From the NCBI GenBank assembly GCA_025403435.1, contig CM046344.1, positions 18,011,699 through 18,075,698 on the forward strand: 64,000 bases of DNA. Reading direction: 5' to 3'. The stretch comes from Artocarpus heterophyllus (taxonomy: Eukaryota > Streptophyta > Magnoliopsida > Rosales > Moraceae). Below, piece by piece: positions 1-10,700 of this stretch (its first letter is position 1; each line of letters starts with the position of its first letter). The translations under genes were made by a program, and so were the position numbers. The notes beneath the pieces are model-generated. The model saw nothing but the letters and a program-made list of their open reading frames with translations. It was not told the DNA's origin and did no database searches.

Positions 1-1472
1 AAATTTGAAAAAATCTTATCATATATGAAAATTTTTCATGAGCAATATAGATAGAATTTGTTCCTATTTTTATTTTGAAAGCACGAGAAGAAGAATTGTT
101 TCAATTGGTTCGAAACATAATAGTTTAAAATTTTTTTATTTGAGTTGTTTGAAAAATTGATTTAAAATGATAAAAACAATAAGTTTTTATTTTTTAAACT
201 TTAAAGTAATGCCACATCAGCTTTAAATAGACAGAAGTAATAGAGGGAGTGCGAACCTTCAAAGTCTGAGCCGCTTAAATACCACTTCTCCAATTTTGTG
301 GGCAGAGTGAAAATATGACGAGAGGAGTTTAAAAAACTTCATCGTCTTTGTTATTATGGGGTATAATAGAGATTAAATATTTAAATATTTGTTGTAAATC
401 AAATAAAATAACCACTTTAGAATATTTACAGCAAAAAAAAAAAAAAAAAAAAACTCTAAGAACATGTTAATTTAGTTTTAAAATGTCGTTAAAGATTAAG
501 GAGGGGCATTTTTGTCAAATTGATGTTGTTATTTATTTATTTTTTACTCCATTCCAGTAACTTACCAAACATGTGATTCCAATATTGATTCTGATATTCA
601 ACCGAACAACAGAATTCATACAGTCAATTTCTATTTTCATTTCATCATATCCCTATTTATAAGCCTATCCTAATTCCATTTCATTAAACCAAAGGTCCAT
701 TCCCTACTCCAAAACATGCTAACCCAAATCGTATTGGGATTATAAATCGCTACCATCTGAATTCATAGATGAGATTTATATTTTTTCTTCTCCCATTGTA
801 ACAACATGTTTCAAACGACAACCCTTCTTCAAACGCCAAACAGAAATCCCGAGTCTTTCTATACTTGAAACATGTCAACTTTCGTATCTAAATAACTTGT
901 TCTTAAGACATTAAAGGTTCCATGTTAGAAAATTGACAATATGCCGTTTTATCTTTCGAATTTTTCTCAATAAAGAAAGACAACGAGAATTGTTGGCCAA
1001 GTTCGAACCACTAACCACAATTAATAAGCAATAAAAGTATATAATTTTGCCACCAAACTTTAATCAAATCAAAGCTTTTTGGCAAACCAAAACCAGATCA
1101 AAACCCTATTTCTTAATAAGAAAATACCAAAGTCTCATATACCAATGCTTTACGAGCATATTACCAGACAAATGAATCCTAATTCCCGTAATAGGAAAAT
1201 AAGAAAGTCTCTTACACCAACCTTTTTTTTTTTGGAAATTTTCCTTCCACCAAACCTTTGCAATCTTTGGAAGACAGGAAACTATAACTTTTGTCATGTA
1301 GGTGCCCACGAGGAAGTTCAAACCCTAGACCTTGTGAGAGCAAACCACAGGCCTGACTATTCCAGTCTTTTACAGCAATATTTTATTATAATCTTCAGAA
1401 ACAAATGAATGATCCAGTAGCATCTACAGTTGCTGTCCCTTTTCTCCCTTGAAATGAGGCTGATGTAACCAC
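1..1472. other. Gene-poor flank downstream of AKR copy 1
   Basis: No gene is supported here. The stretch is AT-rich and holds a poly(A) run at about 432-453. The open frame at 1079-1408 has no recognisable domain and overlaps a T-rich repeat at about 1225-1310, whose inverted relative lies in AKR intron 5 near 2275-2350. The segment also contains the 3' flank of the minus-strand AKR relic that stops at 1473. Confidence 0.6.
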
Positions 1473-1556
1473 TCAGACTTCACCGTCCCATAAATCCTTT
1501 AGGGTTTGATATGGGCCATAAATATCGTGAACGATTGAGGTCCCTCTGAGTCTTAC
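1473..1556 (-). other. AKR copy 1 exon 7 (C-terminus)
   Basis: Twenty-seven codons plus TGA (1473-1475): VRLRGTSIVHDIYGPYQTL then KDLWDGEV. Acceptor TTGCAG at 1557-1562. This is the flexible C-terminal loop and terminal motif of plant AKR4C proteins; intact. Confidence 0.87.
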
Positions 1557-1870
1557 CTGCAAATCAAAAAACGAATTTACCAGTTAAGCTGCTATGGTAA
1601 AAACCATAATACTATATGACAATTACAAGGGATTTCTTTTCTACCAAAAAAAAAAAAAAAGGATTTCCAGTTATCACGAACTGCACATTCTTCACAACAG
1701 TGATTATTCAAGAATAGCGATTAGCTTTTTTTCAAAAGAAAAAAAGGAACGATTTTCTGTGATTCTTGATGTTGTGCTTCTTTTAAGTCGAGAGGCTGCA
1801 TGACTTCATTGGTGATAATACGCACCCACAAAAAGAAGTCAAAAACTAAGCGTATTAAATAAACACTTGC

Positions 1871-2119
1871 CTGCTCAATTTCACCAAATTTTGCAAACAA
1901 GGCCTCGGGTATAGCCCAACCGAAAACATCGAAATTTTCTTTGATTCTTGATTCGTTTGTGCTTTTAGGAAGAACACTATGACCCATTTGCAGGCCCCAA
2001 CGAAGAGCAACCTGTGCAGGGTTTTTCCCTAATTTCTCTGCCACCATATTGACAATTGGATTCTGGAGGACATCACTTTTGATCCATGTAGTGCCAGGAG
2101 AACCAAGTGGTGAATATCC
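1871..2119 (-). other. AKR copy 1 exon 6 (GC donor)
   Basis: Eighty-three intact codons, [12 protein letters not shown] through AKFGEIEQ, including the NADP(H) contacts of the LPKSTN..RIKEN loop. The acceptor is TTTCAG. The donor reads CAG then GCAAGT; AKR copy 2 has GT at this place. GC-AG introns are a known minor class, so this alone need not abolish splicing. Confidence 0.88.
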
Positions 2120-2392
2120 CTGAAAGAGATATGCTACTATTATACTTCATATTAAATGTCTGTCTTTCTCAATATAAAGTTCAAAATTTATAAAGTGATG
2201 CATAGAGAACCCCTTTGAAATGCTGACCGAGTAAATGCACTAAAAAAGATTTACAAAAGATGAAGAACCCAATAGAATGCCAACACACACGCACACAAAA
2301 GTCATAGTTTTCTGCCTTCCAAAGATTGTAGGGTTCGGCAGAAGAAAAAAAGGAAAAAAACAAAAAAAGTGATTCAATGGAGGCACACTCAC

Positions 2393-2668
2393 AGATAGGT
2401 GAACTCCCTTGGATTTGCACAGTTCATGGAGTTTGGCCTGCTTCCAGGAAGGATGACATTCCACCTGGTTAACAGCAGGAGGAACACGTGCCTCCTCCAG
2501 CAAATCTCCCAGCTTCTTTGTGGAAAAGTTGCTTACACCAAGAGCTAGAGCCTACCCTGCATCATAAAGCGCTTCCATTGCTCCCCAGGTGCCTGGTATA
2601 TCTAGCTGATCAAGGTTTTCAGGCTTGAAGCCTACTGATCCCTTTTTCATCTTCACTGGCCAGTGGAT
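2393..2668 (-). other. AKR copy 1 exon 5 (nonsense codon)
   Basis: Ninety-two codons from [11 protein letters not shown] to KSKGVHLS, acceptor TTGAAG, donor GTGAGT at 2392. It contains the catalytic His (IHWP), GVSNFS and [14 protein letters not shown]. At 2552-2554 the reading is GGG TAG GCT CTA where the family has Gly-Lys-Ala-Arg, so Lys became a stop and the Arg is also changed. Confidence 0.9.
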
Positions 2669-3102
2669 CTTCAAAATTATGCAGGTTCAATTGGTTAGTG
2701 TTAAATTCCTCACAAGTGTAGTAACATTTAATAAAAAAGCTGACATTGGTGATCTAAGATCTGACTAGGAAACATATATCTAACACAAGTCAAGTTTCCG
2801 GATTGATAGGATATAATCATGTCTGAAACTCTCAACTTCCTTAGAAAATTCAAAACCCAAAAGAATGAGCATATTTGGAGCGTCTTCTCTAAATAAATAT
2901 TTCAAATACAGAAGGTTCCTTGACCAGAATTTAGTCACAATTTTCTCGATCTGAACTTCTACAAAGGTAATTGCTCAATCCATACCATTGTACCAAAACG
3001 TACGAGAAACTACTTCAAAATAGCTTCGAAAGTAATGCAGAAGAGATACAAGTCAACATAATCAAACTGCAACTTAGAGATAAGTTTGAAGGCGATACGT
3101 AC

Positions 3103-3190
3103 GAGGTACAAGTCAACATAATCAAGCTGCAAGTCTTGCAAAGTTCTTTCCAATGCCTTTGGTACGTCTTCTGGTACATGATCAGTATTC
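3103..3190 (-). other. AKR copy 1 exon 4 with duplicated 3' border
   Basis: Eighty-eight bp between acceptor CCACAG and donor GTACGT, completing the split Trp codon and encoding [17 protein letters not shown] up to YVDLYL. About 57 bp further into intron 4 (roughly 3046-3075) the last part of the exon is repeated with a few substitutions, again reading DYVDLYL in the same frame but without a GT after it. The homologous AKR copy 2 has a single border, so this is a local tandem duplication. Confidence 0.87.
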
Positions 3191-3686
3191 CTGTGGACCA
3201 TCTTGCTTATTAGATGCATAGGCTATAAAAGTCCATAGGGATATGTTTGACTTCAGACAGCAGTAATAAGAGGCAAAGTTTACATTTATGTACTCATAGC
3301 TAAGTTTGTTCATGGTTTGGATTTGGTTTCTTTCTCCAGGAATAAGATCAGGAATCTTGTTTCATTTGGATTTAGTTTTTTTCTCCAGGAATAAGATCAC
3401 AAACCTCGTTCCTTTATGATTTTAGTTACTGCCCAAATCATTCTCAATTCTCAATCCCATCTCTTCAGGTGGTTTTTTACTCTGTCTTCCAAAGTCCAAG
3501 CTAATGGACAAATATTACAAAAAACTGGCCAGTTAAACTAATATATATAAAAATATAAACACGTGCATGTATATGGATATGTATATGCATTATTTACATG
3601 TATATAGTCAAGGCACACAACATAAGAGCCACATTTAGTATTTTGTATTAGCACATAGGTATTCGATTGTGAAACTGAAAACAAAC

Positions 3687-3763
3687 CATAGTTTACAGGT
3701 TATGAACAAATCCTCACACTTCACCACACCATCTTCAAATATCTTCTTTAGAGCAATACCAAC
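3687..3763 (-). other. AKR copy 1 exon 3
   Basis: Seventy-seven bp, acceptor CTTCTAG and donor GTTTGTTT, ending inside the Trp codon (phase 2). It encodes GIALKKIFEDGVVKCEDLF and then ITCKLW, whose Lys is the catalytic lysine. Ser is replaced by Cys in the usual TSKLW. No stop is present in this exon. Confidence 0.87.
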
Positions 3764-3977
3764 CTAGAAGAAATAAAATGTAAATGAGATAACCTTTAAA
3801 ACCTGTCAAACTTAAATATGTCAATTAACTAGAGGAGAGTATAACATAATATTATGTTATTAAAAGATGTCAAACCTAATCCAAACATTAAAAGGACGAG
3901 GCACCAGTAAAACATTTGCAAGAGTCAGACAAAAAGGAATATGATAACTACATCAATTCTGCTTTTCTTTATTTTTG

Positions 3978-4365
3978 CTTTTTTTTTTTTTTTTTGAAAC
4001 AAGAAACTGAATTTATTAGGATAGAAGAAGGGTACAAAGAAAAGAGAGATTTCCTCAAAAAACAAAAAAAGGAGAAGCTGACAAAAAGGAACCCAACTCC
4101 TAAATAACTCTTAAAAAATCGGACTATTGAACTCTTTGTCCCTAAATACCCAAAAAAAAAAATCCAAAATTTCATTTTATCCCATAAAATGAAACTATCT
4201 TCCTTATGATCATCAAAAATCCTATTGTTCCTTTCCAGCTGAATACCCCAAAGACTAGGATGGTGTTTTTTCCAAAGGATTTTTCCTTTAGAACGCGGAG
4301 GAGAAAATAGAAGCAATTAATCCTTGCAGTCCCTGGGAATGACCCAAACAAAGTCAAATTCTTTT
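3978..4365 (-). mobile_element. 5'-truncated LINE fragment in AKR intron 2
   Basis: On the minus strand a frame reads KGKILWKKHHPSLWGI then LERNNRIFDDHKE, resembling the region after the zinc-knuckle-type (zf-RVT) segment at the C-terminus of plant L1-like ORF2 proteins. It runs into a long A tail (the T run at about 3979-3997 on the plus strand). The C-terminal location, poly(A) end and missing upstream reverse transcriptase fit 5' truncation during target-primed insertion. The 5' limit near 4365 is approximate. It lies between AKR exons 3 and 2 in the same orientation as the gene. Confidence 0.6.
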
Positions 4366-4912
4366 AAGAACAGGAACCAAATCTGACGGCACATTTACCA
4401 GCCCCACCCCTTGACAGAAGGCACATTTCCATCTAACGAGCGTAAATTTTATAAGTGATGTTGAAATAATGCACATTCCGAAATGCACATACACGCACAC
4501 ATAAGGAACCAAAAACAATAAATAAGACACCATCACATCAGAGAAAATAAACATCTACAATTGCTTCCAACGTGAAATACATGATATCACATATTATCAC
4601 TACTTTCTGATTTTACCAATCATCATGAAAAGACAACAACAACAACCTAAATCTTCCCTCACTTTATTTTCTATTCATGATTTCATTAAAAAAAAATGGA
4701 GGAGAATAGATTTCAGAAAATAAGAGTACTAGAATTGGAAGAAACAAATAAAATTCAATAGAACAAATACAATGACTTAAACAATAAAAAGATCGCTGTA
4801 TCAAAGCAAATTTAATTCCTGAGCACATAAACGAAAACAAGAACAAGGCTTAAGGTGTATGCAAAATTACAAGACTAAGAAAATCGATCTCACAAGATTA
4901 TGTTCATTTTAC

Positions 4913-4963
4913 CTCTTCCTCATTGCCATAAACTTGAGCACAATCAATATGGCGATATCCAAC
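4913..4963 (-). other. AKR copy 1 exon 2 (lost acceptor)
   Basis: Seventeen codons from VGYRHID to GNEEE, followed by a GTAAAA donor at 4912-4907. They carry the catalytic Asp and Tyr. The upstream border should read AG then GTTGGATATCG, but the sequence is CTTTTTTG directly followed by TTGG, so no AG is present. The nearest upstream AG (about 25 nt away) would shift the frame and meet a TGA. This looks like loss of about four bases around the acceptor. Confidence 0.85.
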
Positions 4964-5450
4964 AAAAAAGAGTTATATTCATACAAAACTCCAAGAGTTA
5001 ATTGCCGATGATCAGCCTTAGAAGTTGATTAATCCATCAGAACTGCTCAAAAAGAAGCGAAAAGAATAAAATCAAAGCCTCAATGCAATTCCTACCATCT
5101 AGAAATAGTAAGAAAGCTAACATTGATTCACGTTTGTGATTACTATTACAATATAAACCGCACAGTTCAAATTTTACAATTCAAACCAAAAAAGTTGAAA
5201 TCACCACAATTCGCCCATGAACCAAACGGGGCCTAGTTCAATCCAATACCATAAATAAGAGCAAAACATCTAACAAAAGCAGCCAAAAAAAAAAAAACTG
5301 ACGACAAAATATGGAAATCTACGCGTTTTAGATTCCAAATTACTATAGCATTATCAAGCAAATACCATGATAATAACAACTACAATGGCGATAATCTTTG
5401 ATATAACAGTATTTAGCTCTTGAACCAGAAGAAAAAAGAGGGAGAGAGAC

Positions 5451-5570
5451 CTTAATGGCAGCAGTGACAGCGTCGACGACTAAACCAGGGCTAGACTGCC
5501 ATGTCCCTAACCCAACCGAGGGTATTTTGGCGCCAGTGTTGAGCTCGAAATACAGAATATCGTCCGCCAT
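5451..5570 (-). other. AKR copy 1 exon 1 (start exon)
   Basis: Forty codons starting at ATG 5570 and ending at AAG before a GTCTCT donor (GT at 5450-5449). It encodes the first beta strands of the AKR barrel, with the conserved [15 protein letters not shown] motif. It is intact, and codon phase 0 at its end fits exon 2. The frame running on to 5343 is intron read-through. Confidence 0.88.
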
Positions 5571-5699
5571 TTTCGGTCCTCTTTTCTCGTTTCTTCCAGA
5601 AAATTCTCTGAACGCGTGATCTCAACGCGGATGCTGAAACGAGAGTTGCAAAAATCTGAAGTCAAGAGAGAGGGCGCGACGCTATAACCCCACAGCCAC

Positions 5700-5720
5700 A
5701 CCAACTAATATAACAGCAGA
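5700..5720 (-). promoter_or_regulatory. Possible TATA box of AKR copy 1
   Basis: On the minus strand TTATATTAG lies at about 5706-5713, some 140 bp upstream of the ATG at 5570. A start site 25-35 bp downstream would leave a leader of about 110 nt. The call rests on position and sequence only. Confidence 0.3.
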
Positions 5721-5801
5721 AGGGTAAAGACAATCGCCGTCTCAACTTAATGTGCCAAAATTTTTTGCTTGTCCTTTCGGTGCTTGTCAGTCCCACGTGT
5801 T

Positions 5802-6449
5802 TAGAGGTGTCATGAAGAGCCCGGTCGGGCCCATGACGCGCTTGGGTGGTGCTTGAGAGAAAATCCTCATGCCCAACCCTCGACTTTCTGTGTTGAGGCC
5901 AAGCCTTGTAGGACGGTCTTACAAGACCAACCCTATAATTTTAATTTTTAATTTTTTATTTATTTTTAAAAAAAATTTGATAAAAAATCAATGAGTATAA
6001 AATCATAAAACTATTAAGTATAAAAAAATACTTCTAGATATTATATAAAATATTAAAAAATAGAAATTTTTACTTTTTTTCAATATGCGACTAAAGTAAG
6101 TTTACATTTTAATTTGTAATATGTGTATAAACAAGATATATATAGTTGGAAACCAAAATAGACACAAATAATTGTCTAGCTTAGTAGTTAGTAGACTCTT
6201 ATTTTTCCTAAAAGTTTGAGATTTAAACCTCAAGAAGTGCAAAATAGGTGTATTTCAACCCATTGCGCGCCTGGGCTAGCCTAGGCCCTTCACGGGCTAG
6301 GGTCGTGTTGGCCCTACAGGTCTAGGAGGTCAGGCCCAACCCTTGCCGATCAGGAATGTCATGCCAGCCCAGCCTGTTACAAAGCAGGGCTAGGCCATGC
6401 CGTGCCTTATACTATTATGGGTTGGGTAGGGCCGTCCATGACACCTCTA
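5802..6449. mobile_element. Non-autonomous hAT-type transposon
   Basis: A 648-bp unit with 13-bp terminal inverted repeats, TAGAGGTGTCATG at the left and CATGACACCTCTA at the right. It is flanked by 8-bp duplications CACGTGTT (5794-5801) and CACGTATT (6450-6457) that differ at one base. The TAGRGGTGTCA end and 8-bp duplication are hallmarks of hAT elements. Inside both ends are GC-rich stretches with GGCCC repeats; the centre is AT-rich and has no transposase frame. It lies about 230 bp upstream of the AKR copy 1 start codon. Confidence 0.88.
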
Positions 6450-6457
6450 CACGTATT

Positions 6458-7150
6458 ATGTCATTGTTTACTTTTTTTAATTATTACTTCTTCTCTTTTT
6501 TTTAAATATAAGAGTGAAATTTGAACTTTTTATCTTTTAATAAAATCAGGTGTGAAATGAGTCTCTATCTGTTGTCTCGTTTTATTGTCCATTTGGTTGT
6601 CCCTTCTCTTATTTATTTGATATATCATTCAAACTCAATAAGCTAAATACATTAATAAGACCTAAATATTAAAAGTAATTAAGCTATTAAGGAATTAATT
6701 TATATGTCAAAATTTAATTAAGAGGATAGCCAAAGCAGTGGCAGAGCCATGATTTTGTTTCAAGAAGGCATAAGCTAAGAACATGAACAACTTTAAAAAC
6801 CATTATTTTAATTAACTCTTGATACTATAAAATAGTTGGTGGGATATATATATATACACACACATATATATATATATATAATTTTGTTGATTGTTTTGCT
6901 ATGTGAACTAAAATTTCTTAAAAGTTTATATTTTTCTTGATTTACTATTATTTTTTGTGTTTAGTTTAGTAAAGAAAGATAAAGCTGGACACTTAAAAAA
7001 CGATTTTGATAGGGCAAAGTTGATAATAAATTATCTAGAAAAGAGAAAAGAGAAATAGTATTTACAAAAGTTGCATGAAAAAAGAAGTTTAAATAACAAC
7101 ACATTTAATAAAAATTATTTCAGGAAGGCAATTAGGGAAACATATATATG
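6458..7150. other. AT-rich intergenic spacer
   Basis: No gene or complete element is recognised. It contains a TA/CA dinucleotide stretch at about 6847-6882 and a GTGGCAGAGCCATGATTTT-like string near 6737 resembling the ends of degraded plant transposons, too short to classify. Confidence 0.45.
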
Positions 7151-7155
7151 AAAGC

Positions 7156-9185
7156 TGTTGGAAAAATGGTATGCAGCGGAATTTTAAAATTTTTATATCA
7201 AAGCGTTTTCCAAAACACAAGTTTGACATGCTATATGCATAAATTAACCAGATCTTACTAACCTCTATGTGCCGAAAAGCTCCTGCAATCAGTGAAGAGA
7301 AGTAATGTTCTAGAAAGACCTCAACCAACTGGCCTTTTTTGCTATTCTCCATCCACGATAGGAGTGAGTGTGGGCTCACACGTATAGCTCTTCCACCAGG
7401 TGATTCTCCTTCCAACCAATTGACAGAACACAAAGCTAGTGTTCGTGATTTGTGAACAAGAGCTCTTAGGGAGTTTCAAAATCTCTCTATCATAGTATCA
7501 CTCTTAATCTTTCAATTGATCTAAATAATAATGAGACTCACTCCTTTTTTATAGAGGTTGGGTCCAAGAGTTAGTCTTTATCAGATAATGCCTCAAAATT
7601 TGAATCAAAATCAAATTCGGATCAATATCTGATTAAATCCGTGTTAAAATGCATGATCTTTTTATTGCGCATAGGCAAGCTGATCTGTCTAATCGACAGG
7701 CTGAACTTGCCCCATCGGCAAGTCGAACTTGAAGATCGGCATGCCGAACTGTCGATAAAAATCTCAACGAATCTTTTATTTTCCACCCAAAATTCTATAG
7801 GATAAAGTCTTAGTTTTAATTCCAATAACCCAATAGAAAAGTTATCTAATTAAAACAACTTTATCTAGATAATCTCTAGGAAAATAAATGAATTCCTAGT
7901 AATTCTACAAGTTTATCATGATTTAATTTATTCAAAATTAAATCAACTGATAAACAGACAAGAATTATCTGATCCCAATAATTCAACAAGTTTATCTTGA
8001 ATTAATTTTGTCACAAAATTAATTCAACCGATAAATAGACATGAATTATTTGATTCTTTTGAATTTCAACCAATCTAATAAATCTGACATAAGTCACCAA
8101 TTATTGAAAAAGCACGCCGTATCGTTACAGGATTTTGTGAGCTAGCAAAGGGGACCTGATGGACCTATATAGTTCAAGCTCCTGATAATTATGAAACTCA
8201 ATATCCCAGATATATATTACATAATTATCAACTCTAACGCTACTCTACTAAAAGCTTAGAGCTACACTCTAGAACTATATAGAATTACAAAGCCCGTATA
8301 GCTAAGTCTCCATGACGTTTCATAATGTATCGTATCCCCATAGGATCATCCATAACCGGCTTAAGGACAAGTTCTATCTTACCTTCTCGATTATTTTTAT
8401 TTTACGTTCCATTATCTCACCATCAAAAAACTTACCATCCAAAGACAGTATACCATTCAGTTACATCTATGTATCCAAATAGTTGAGCACTCCAGTTTTT
8501 CAATTACAAGATAACGCATATAAGAGAATATCACTACTCTTAAAAAGGAGCTATGGATTTCATATCTATGAATAACAGGTCTATGCTATCAAGAGTCATG
8601 CCTCCAACATATCGGCATGCATACCACTATTAAAATATGGGTGTCACCCTTTGGAGCATCAAAAGACACAAGTCAAGACAATAGGCCCACTATTTATTTC
8701 AAGATTAAGATACAATACAAATGATTATCTAAAGTGAATCGATTTGCCGAGACAAAATTATTAATCCAAATCAATTCACTTTATGTATCGGTCCTACACA
8801 TCGTCACTTATGACAATGTGATAATGTTTCTATTCACGGAGACCACCTCTGATGGCCAAGACAGACCATCTTCCAATAGGGATATAGACAACATAACAAT
8901 CTTTACATGAATAAAGCGCCTAACTTTATTCCCTCGATTGCAGATCTTATGATTTAGACTGTCGCCTTAAGGATCGTGCCTTCCACATAATCTGTCCATC
9001 ATATGCCCAATTCTTACTGGTTTAGACCAATAGTCTCAGACTATTGTTTGCTTAACATACATTCAACAAATATGAACGTAAAGAGGACAAGATTTGGTAC
9101 ATAAACAATAAATAAATTCTTTATTAATAAAAATGTCTTCAAAAACTTATTACATTTTTACTCCTTAGGGCATACATGTCTAACA
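7156..9185 (-). repeat. 3' LTR of copia element A
   Basis: About 2,030 bp, TG at 9185 to CA at 7156-7157 on the minus strand. It matches 18369-20415 throughout with scattered substitutions and small indels. It includes the GC-rich GGCAGGC-type motif cluster at about 7670-7750 and a TATA-like TATAAAAAAGG on the minus strand near 7545-7555. Confidence 0.9.
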
Positions 9186-9197
9186 ATCTCCCACTTG
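9186..9197 (-). other. Polypurine tract of element A
   Basis: Minus strand reads AAGTGGGAGAT immediately before the LTR start TGTTAG at 9185. Purine tracts of this kind prime plus-strand DNA synthesis in LTR retrotransposons. Confidence 0.8.
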
Positions 9198-9199
9198 CA

Positions 9200-9730
9200 C
9201 TAAGTGAGTAAATATGACAAATCTTGCATCTCTATAGCTTCCACATGCCTCTCGAAGACTCTCCTAGTAAGTGTCTTCGTAAATAGATTAGCTAAATTGT
9301 CCTCTGATGCGATTTTGTACACCGTGACATGGCCGTCCTCAACAAAGTCCTTTATCACATGATACTTTCGATCAATATGCTTACTCTTCTTGTGAAATCT
9401 TGGTTCCTTAGCATTAGCTATCGCCACACTGTTATCATAGTATAGTGATACCTCCTTATTCATACCAAGAACTACCTCAAGATCCTCAAGGAACTTGCAG
9501 AGCCACACTGCTTCTTTCAAAGCATCACTAGCTGTCACATATTTGGCCTCCATCGTTAAATTTGAAGTGCAATCATGCTTCACACTTCTCCAACTGATGG
9601 CACTGCCACCTAGAGTAAACACAAAACCCGAAGTCGATCTCCTAAAATCCAGACAGGATTGAAAACCTGAATCAGTATATCCTAGAGGAGTCAAGTCCTC
9701 ACACGAATACACAAGCATATGCCCTCAAGT
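9200..9730 (-). pseudogene. RNase H fragment of element A polyprotein
   Basis: The minus-strand frame 9718-9200 carries the copia RNase H core: GYTDSGF (first Asp), STSGFVFTLGGSAISW, TMEAKYVTASDALKEAVWL (Glu), LYYDNSVAIANAKEP (Asp) and KHIDRKYHVIKDFV with the C-terminal Asp region. The end LANLFTKTL replaces the usual ADLFTK. It stops 15 bp before the 3' LTR, the normal place for the end of pol. The upstream connection to reverse transcriptase is broken by stops around 9720. Confidence 0.9.
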
Positions 9731-10700
9731 CCTTCTCAGGTACTTAAAAATATGCTTTACTGCAACCCAATGGTTAGGGTCCTAATCGCATAACAAATAT
9801 CCGGTCGTATGCAAAGCATGGTATTCATGAGACTACCCACTGCCGAAGCATAAAGCACATTCTTTATATATTCTCTTTCTTCCTCAGACTTTGGAGAGTC
9901 TTTCTTAGAAACAATAATTCTAGACCTAGATGGTTGCCCCCCTTTCTTAGAATCCTACATTGCAAACCTCCTGAGAATTTTATCTATGTAGCCAGCCTGA
10001 GACAAAGCTATCATTTTGTTCTTCCTATTCCAAAAGATCTGGATACCGAGAACAAAATTAGCCTCACCCAAGTCCTTCATGTCAAACTGTTTGGTCAGCC
10101 ATAATTTGACCAATGACAATGCCCTTACGTCATTGCCAATTAATAGAATGTCATCTATATAGAGCAGTAGAAAAACCACCTTCCCATCCTTAATGTGTTT
10201 GTAAACACATGGCTCATCCACATTTTGTGAGAACCCATAAGTCTTGATCACCTGATCAAATCTTATGTTCCAGAACAGGAAGCCTTCTTAAGTTTATAAT
10301 TTGACTTTAGCAGCTTACAAACCTTACCCTCTTGACCCTTGACCTTAAACCCGTCTGGTTGCTCCATATAAATGGACTCATCAAGATACCATTTAGAAAA
10401 GCCGTCTTGACATCCATCTATCAAATCTCGTAGTCAAGAGTGGCATTTATGGACAAGAGAATTTGGATGAACTAAAGCATGGCTATAGGCGAAAAGGTTT
10501 CCTCATAATCGATTCCTTCCTTTTGCGTGTAACCCTTAGCTACCAGCCTAGCCTTAAAGGTTTTGATCTTTCCATTTACTCCTCTTTTCCTCTTGTAGAT
10601 CCACTTACACCGTATGGGTTTTACCCCTTCGGGAAGATCCACAAGCTCCCAGACTTGATTAATCTCCATAGAATTCATCTTTGTGTTCATGGCCTCTGTC
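9731..10700 (-). pseudogene. Reverse transcriptase remnant of element A
   Basis: Minus-strand frames at 10690-10472 and 10251-9955 give the copia reverse transcriptase in pieces. The first has [20 protein letters not shown] and [20 protein letters not shown]. The second has QNVDEPCVYKHIKDGKVVFL then LYIDDILLIGN, whose YIDD is the catalytic box, followed by DMKDLGEANFVLGIQI. The middle (about 10252-10470) is recognisable (MDVKTAFLNG-type region) but broken by indels and stops. It reverse-transcribed element RNA when intact. Confidence 0.87.

Larger units (their letters stand above)
1473..5570 (-). pseudogene. Aldo-keto reductase (AKR4C-like), copy 1, seven-exon relic
   Basis: Seven exons read on the minus strand: 5451-5570, 4913-4963, 3687-3763, 3103-3190, 2393-2668, 1871-2119 and 1473-1556. 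They add up to 945 bp, or 314 codons plus stop, the usual size for plant AKR4C enzymes, which reduce reactive aldehydes and ketones with NADPH. The start is the ATG at 5570, with the family N-terminus including [12 protein letters not shown]. The catalytic tetrad is visible: Asp and Tyr in HIDCAQVYGN (exon 2), Lys in TCKLW (exon 3) and His in IHWPV (exon 5). The cofactor stretch [14 protein letters not shown] is in exon 6, and exon 7 ends WDGEV-stop. Two lesions argue against function: exon 2 has no AG at its acceptor (sequence reads TTTTTTG before TTGG), and exon 5 has an in-frame TAG at 2552-2554. Intron 6 has a GC donor. A functional protein from this locus is unlikely; transcription is not excluded. 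Confidence 0.9.

Noticed and set aside
1473..5570. Functional aldo-keto reductase gene
   Set aside because: Exon 2 lacks an acceptor AG and exon 5 has an in-frame TAG, so a full enzyme cannot be made without two corrections.
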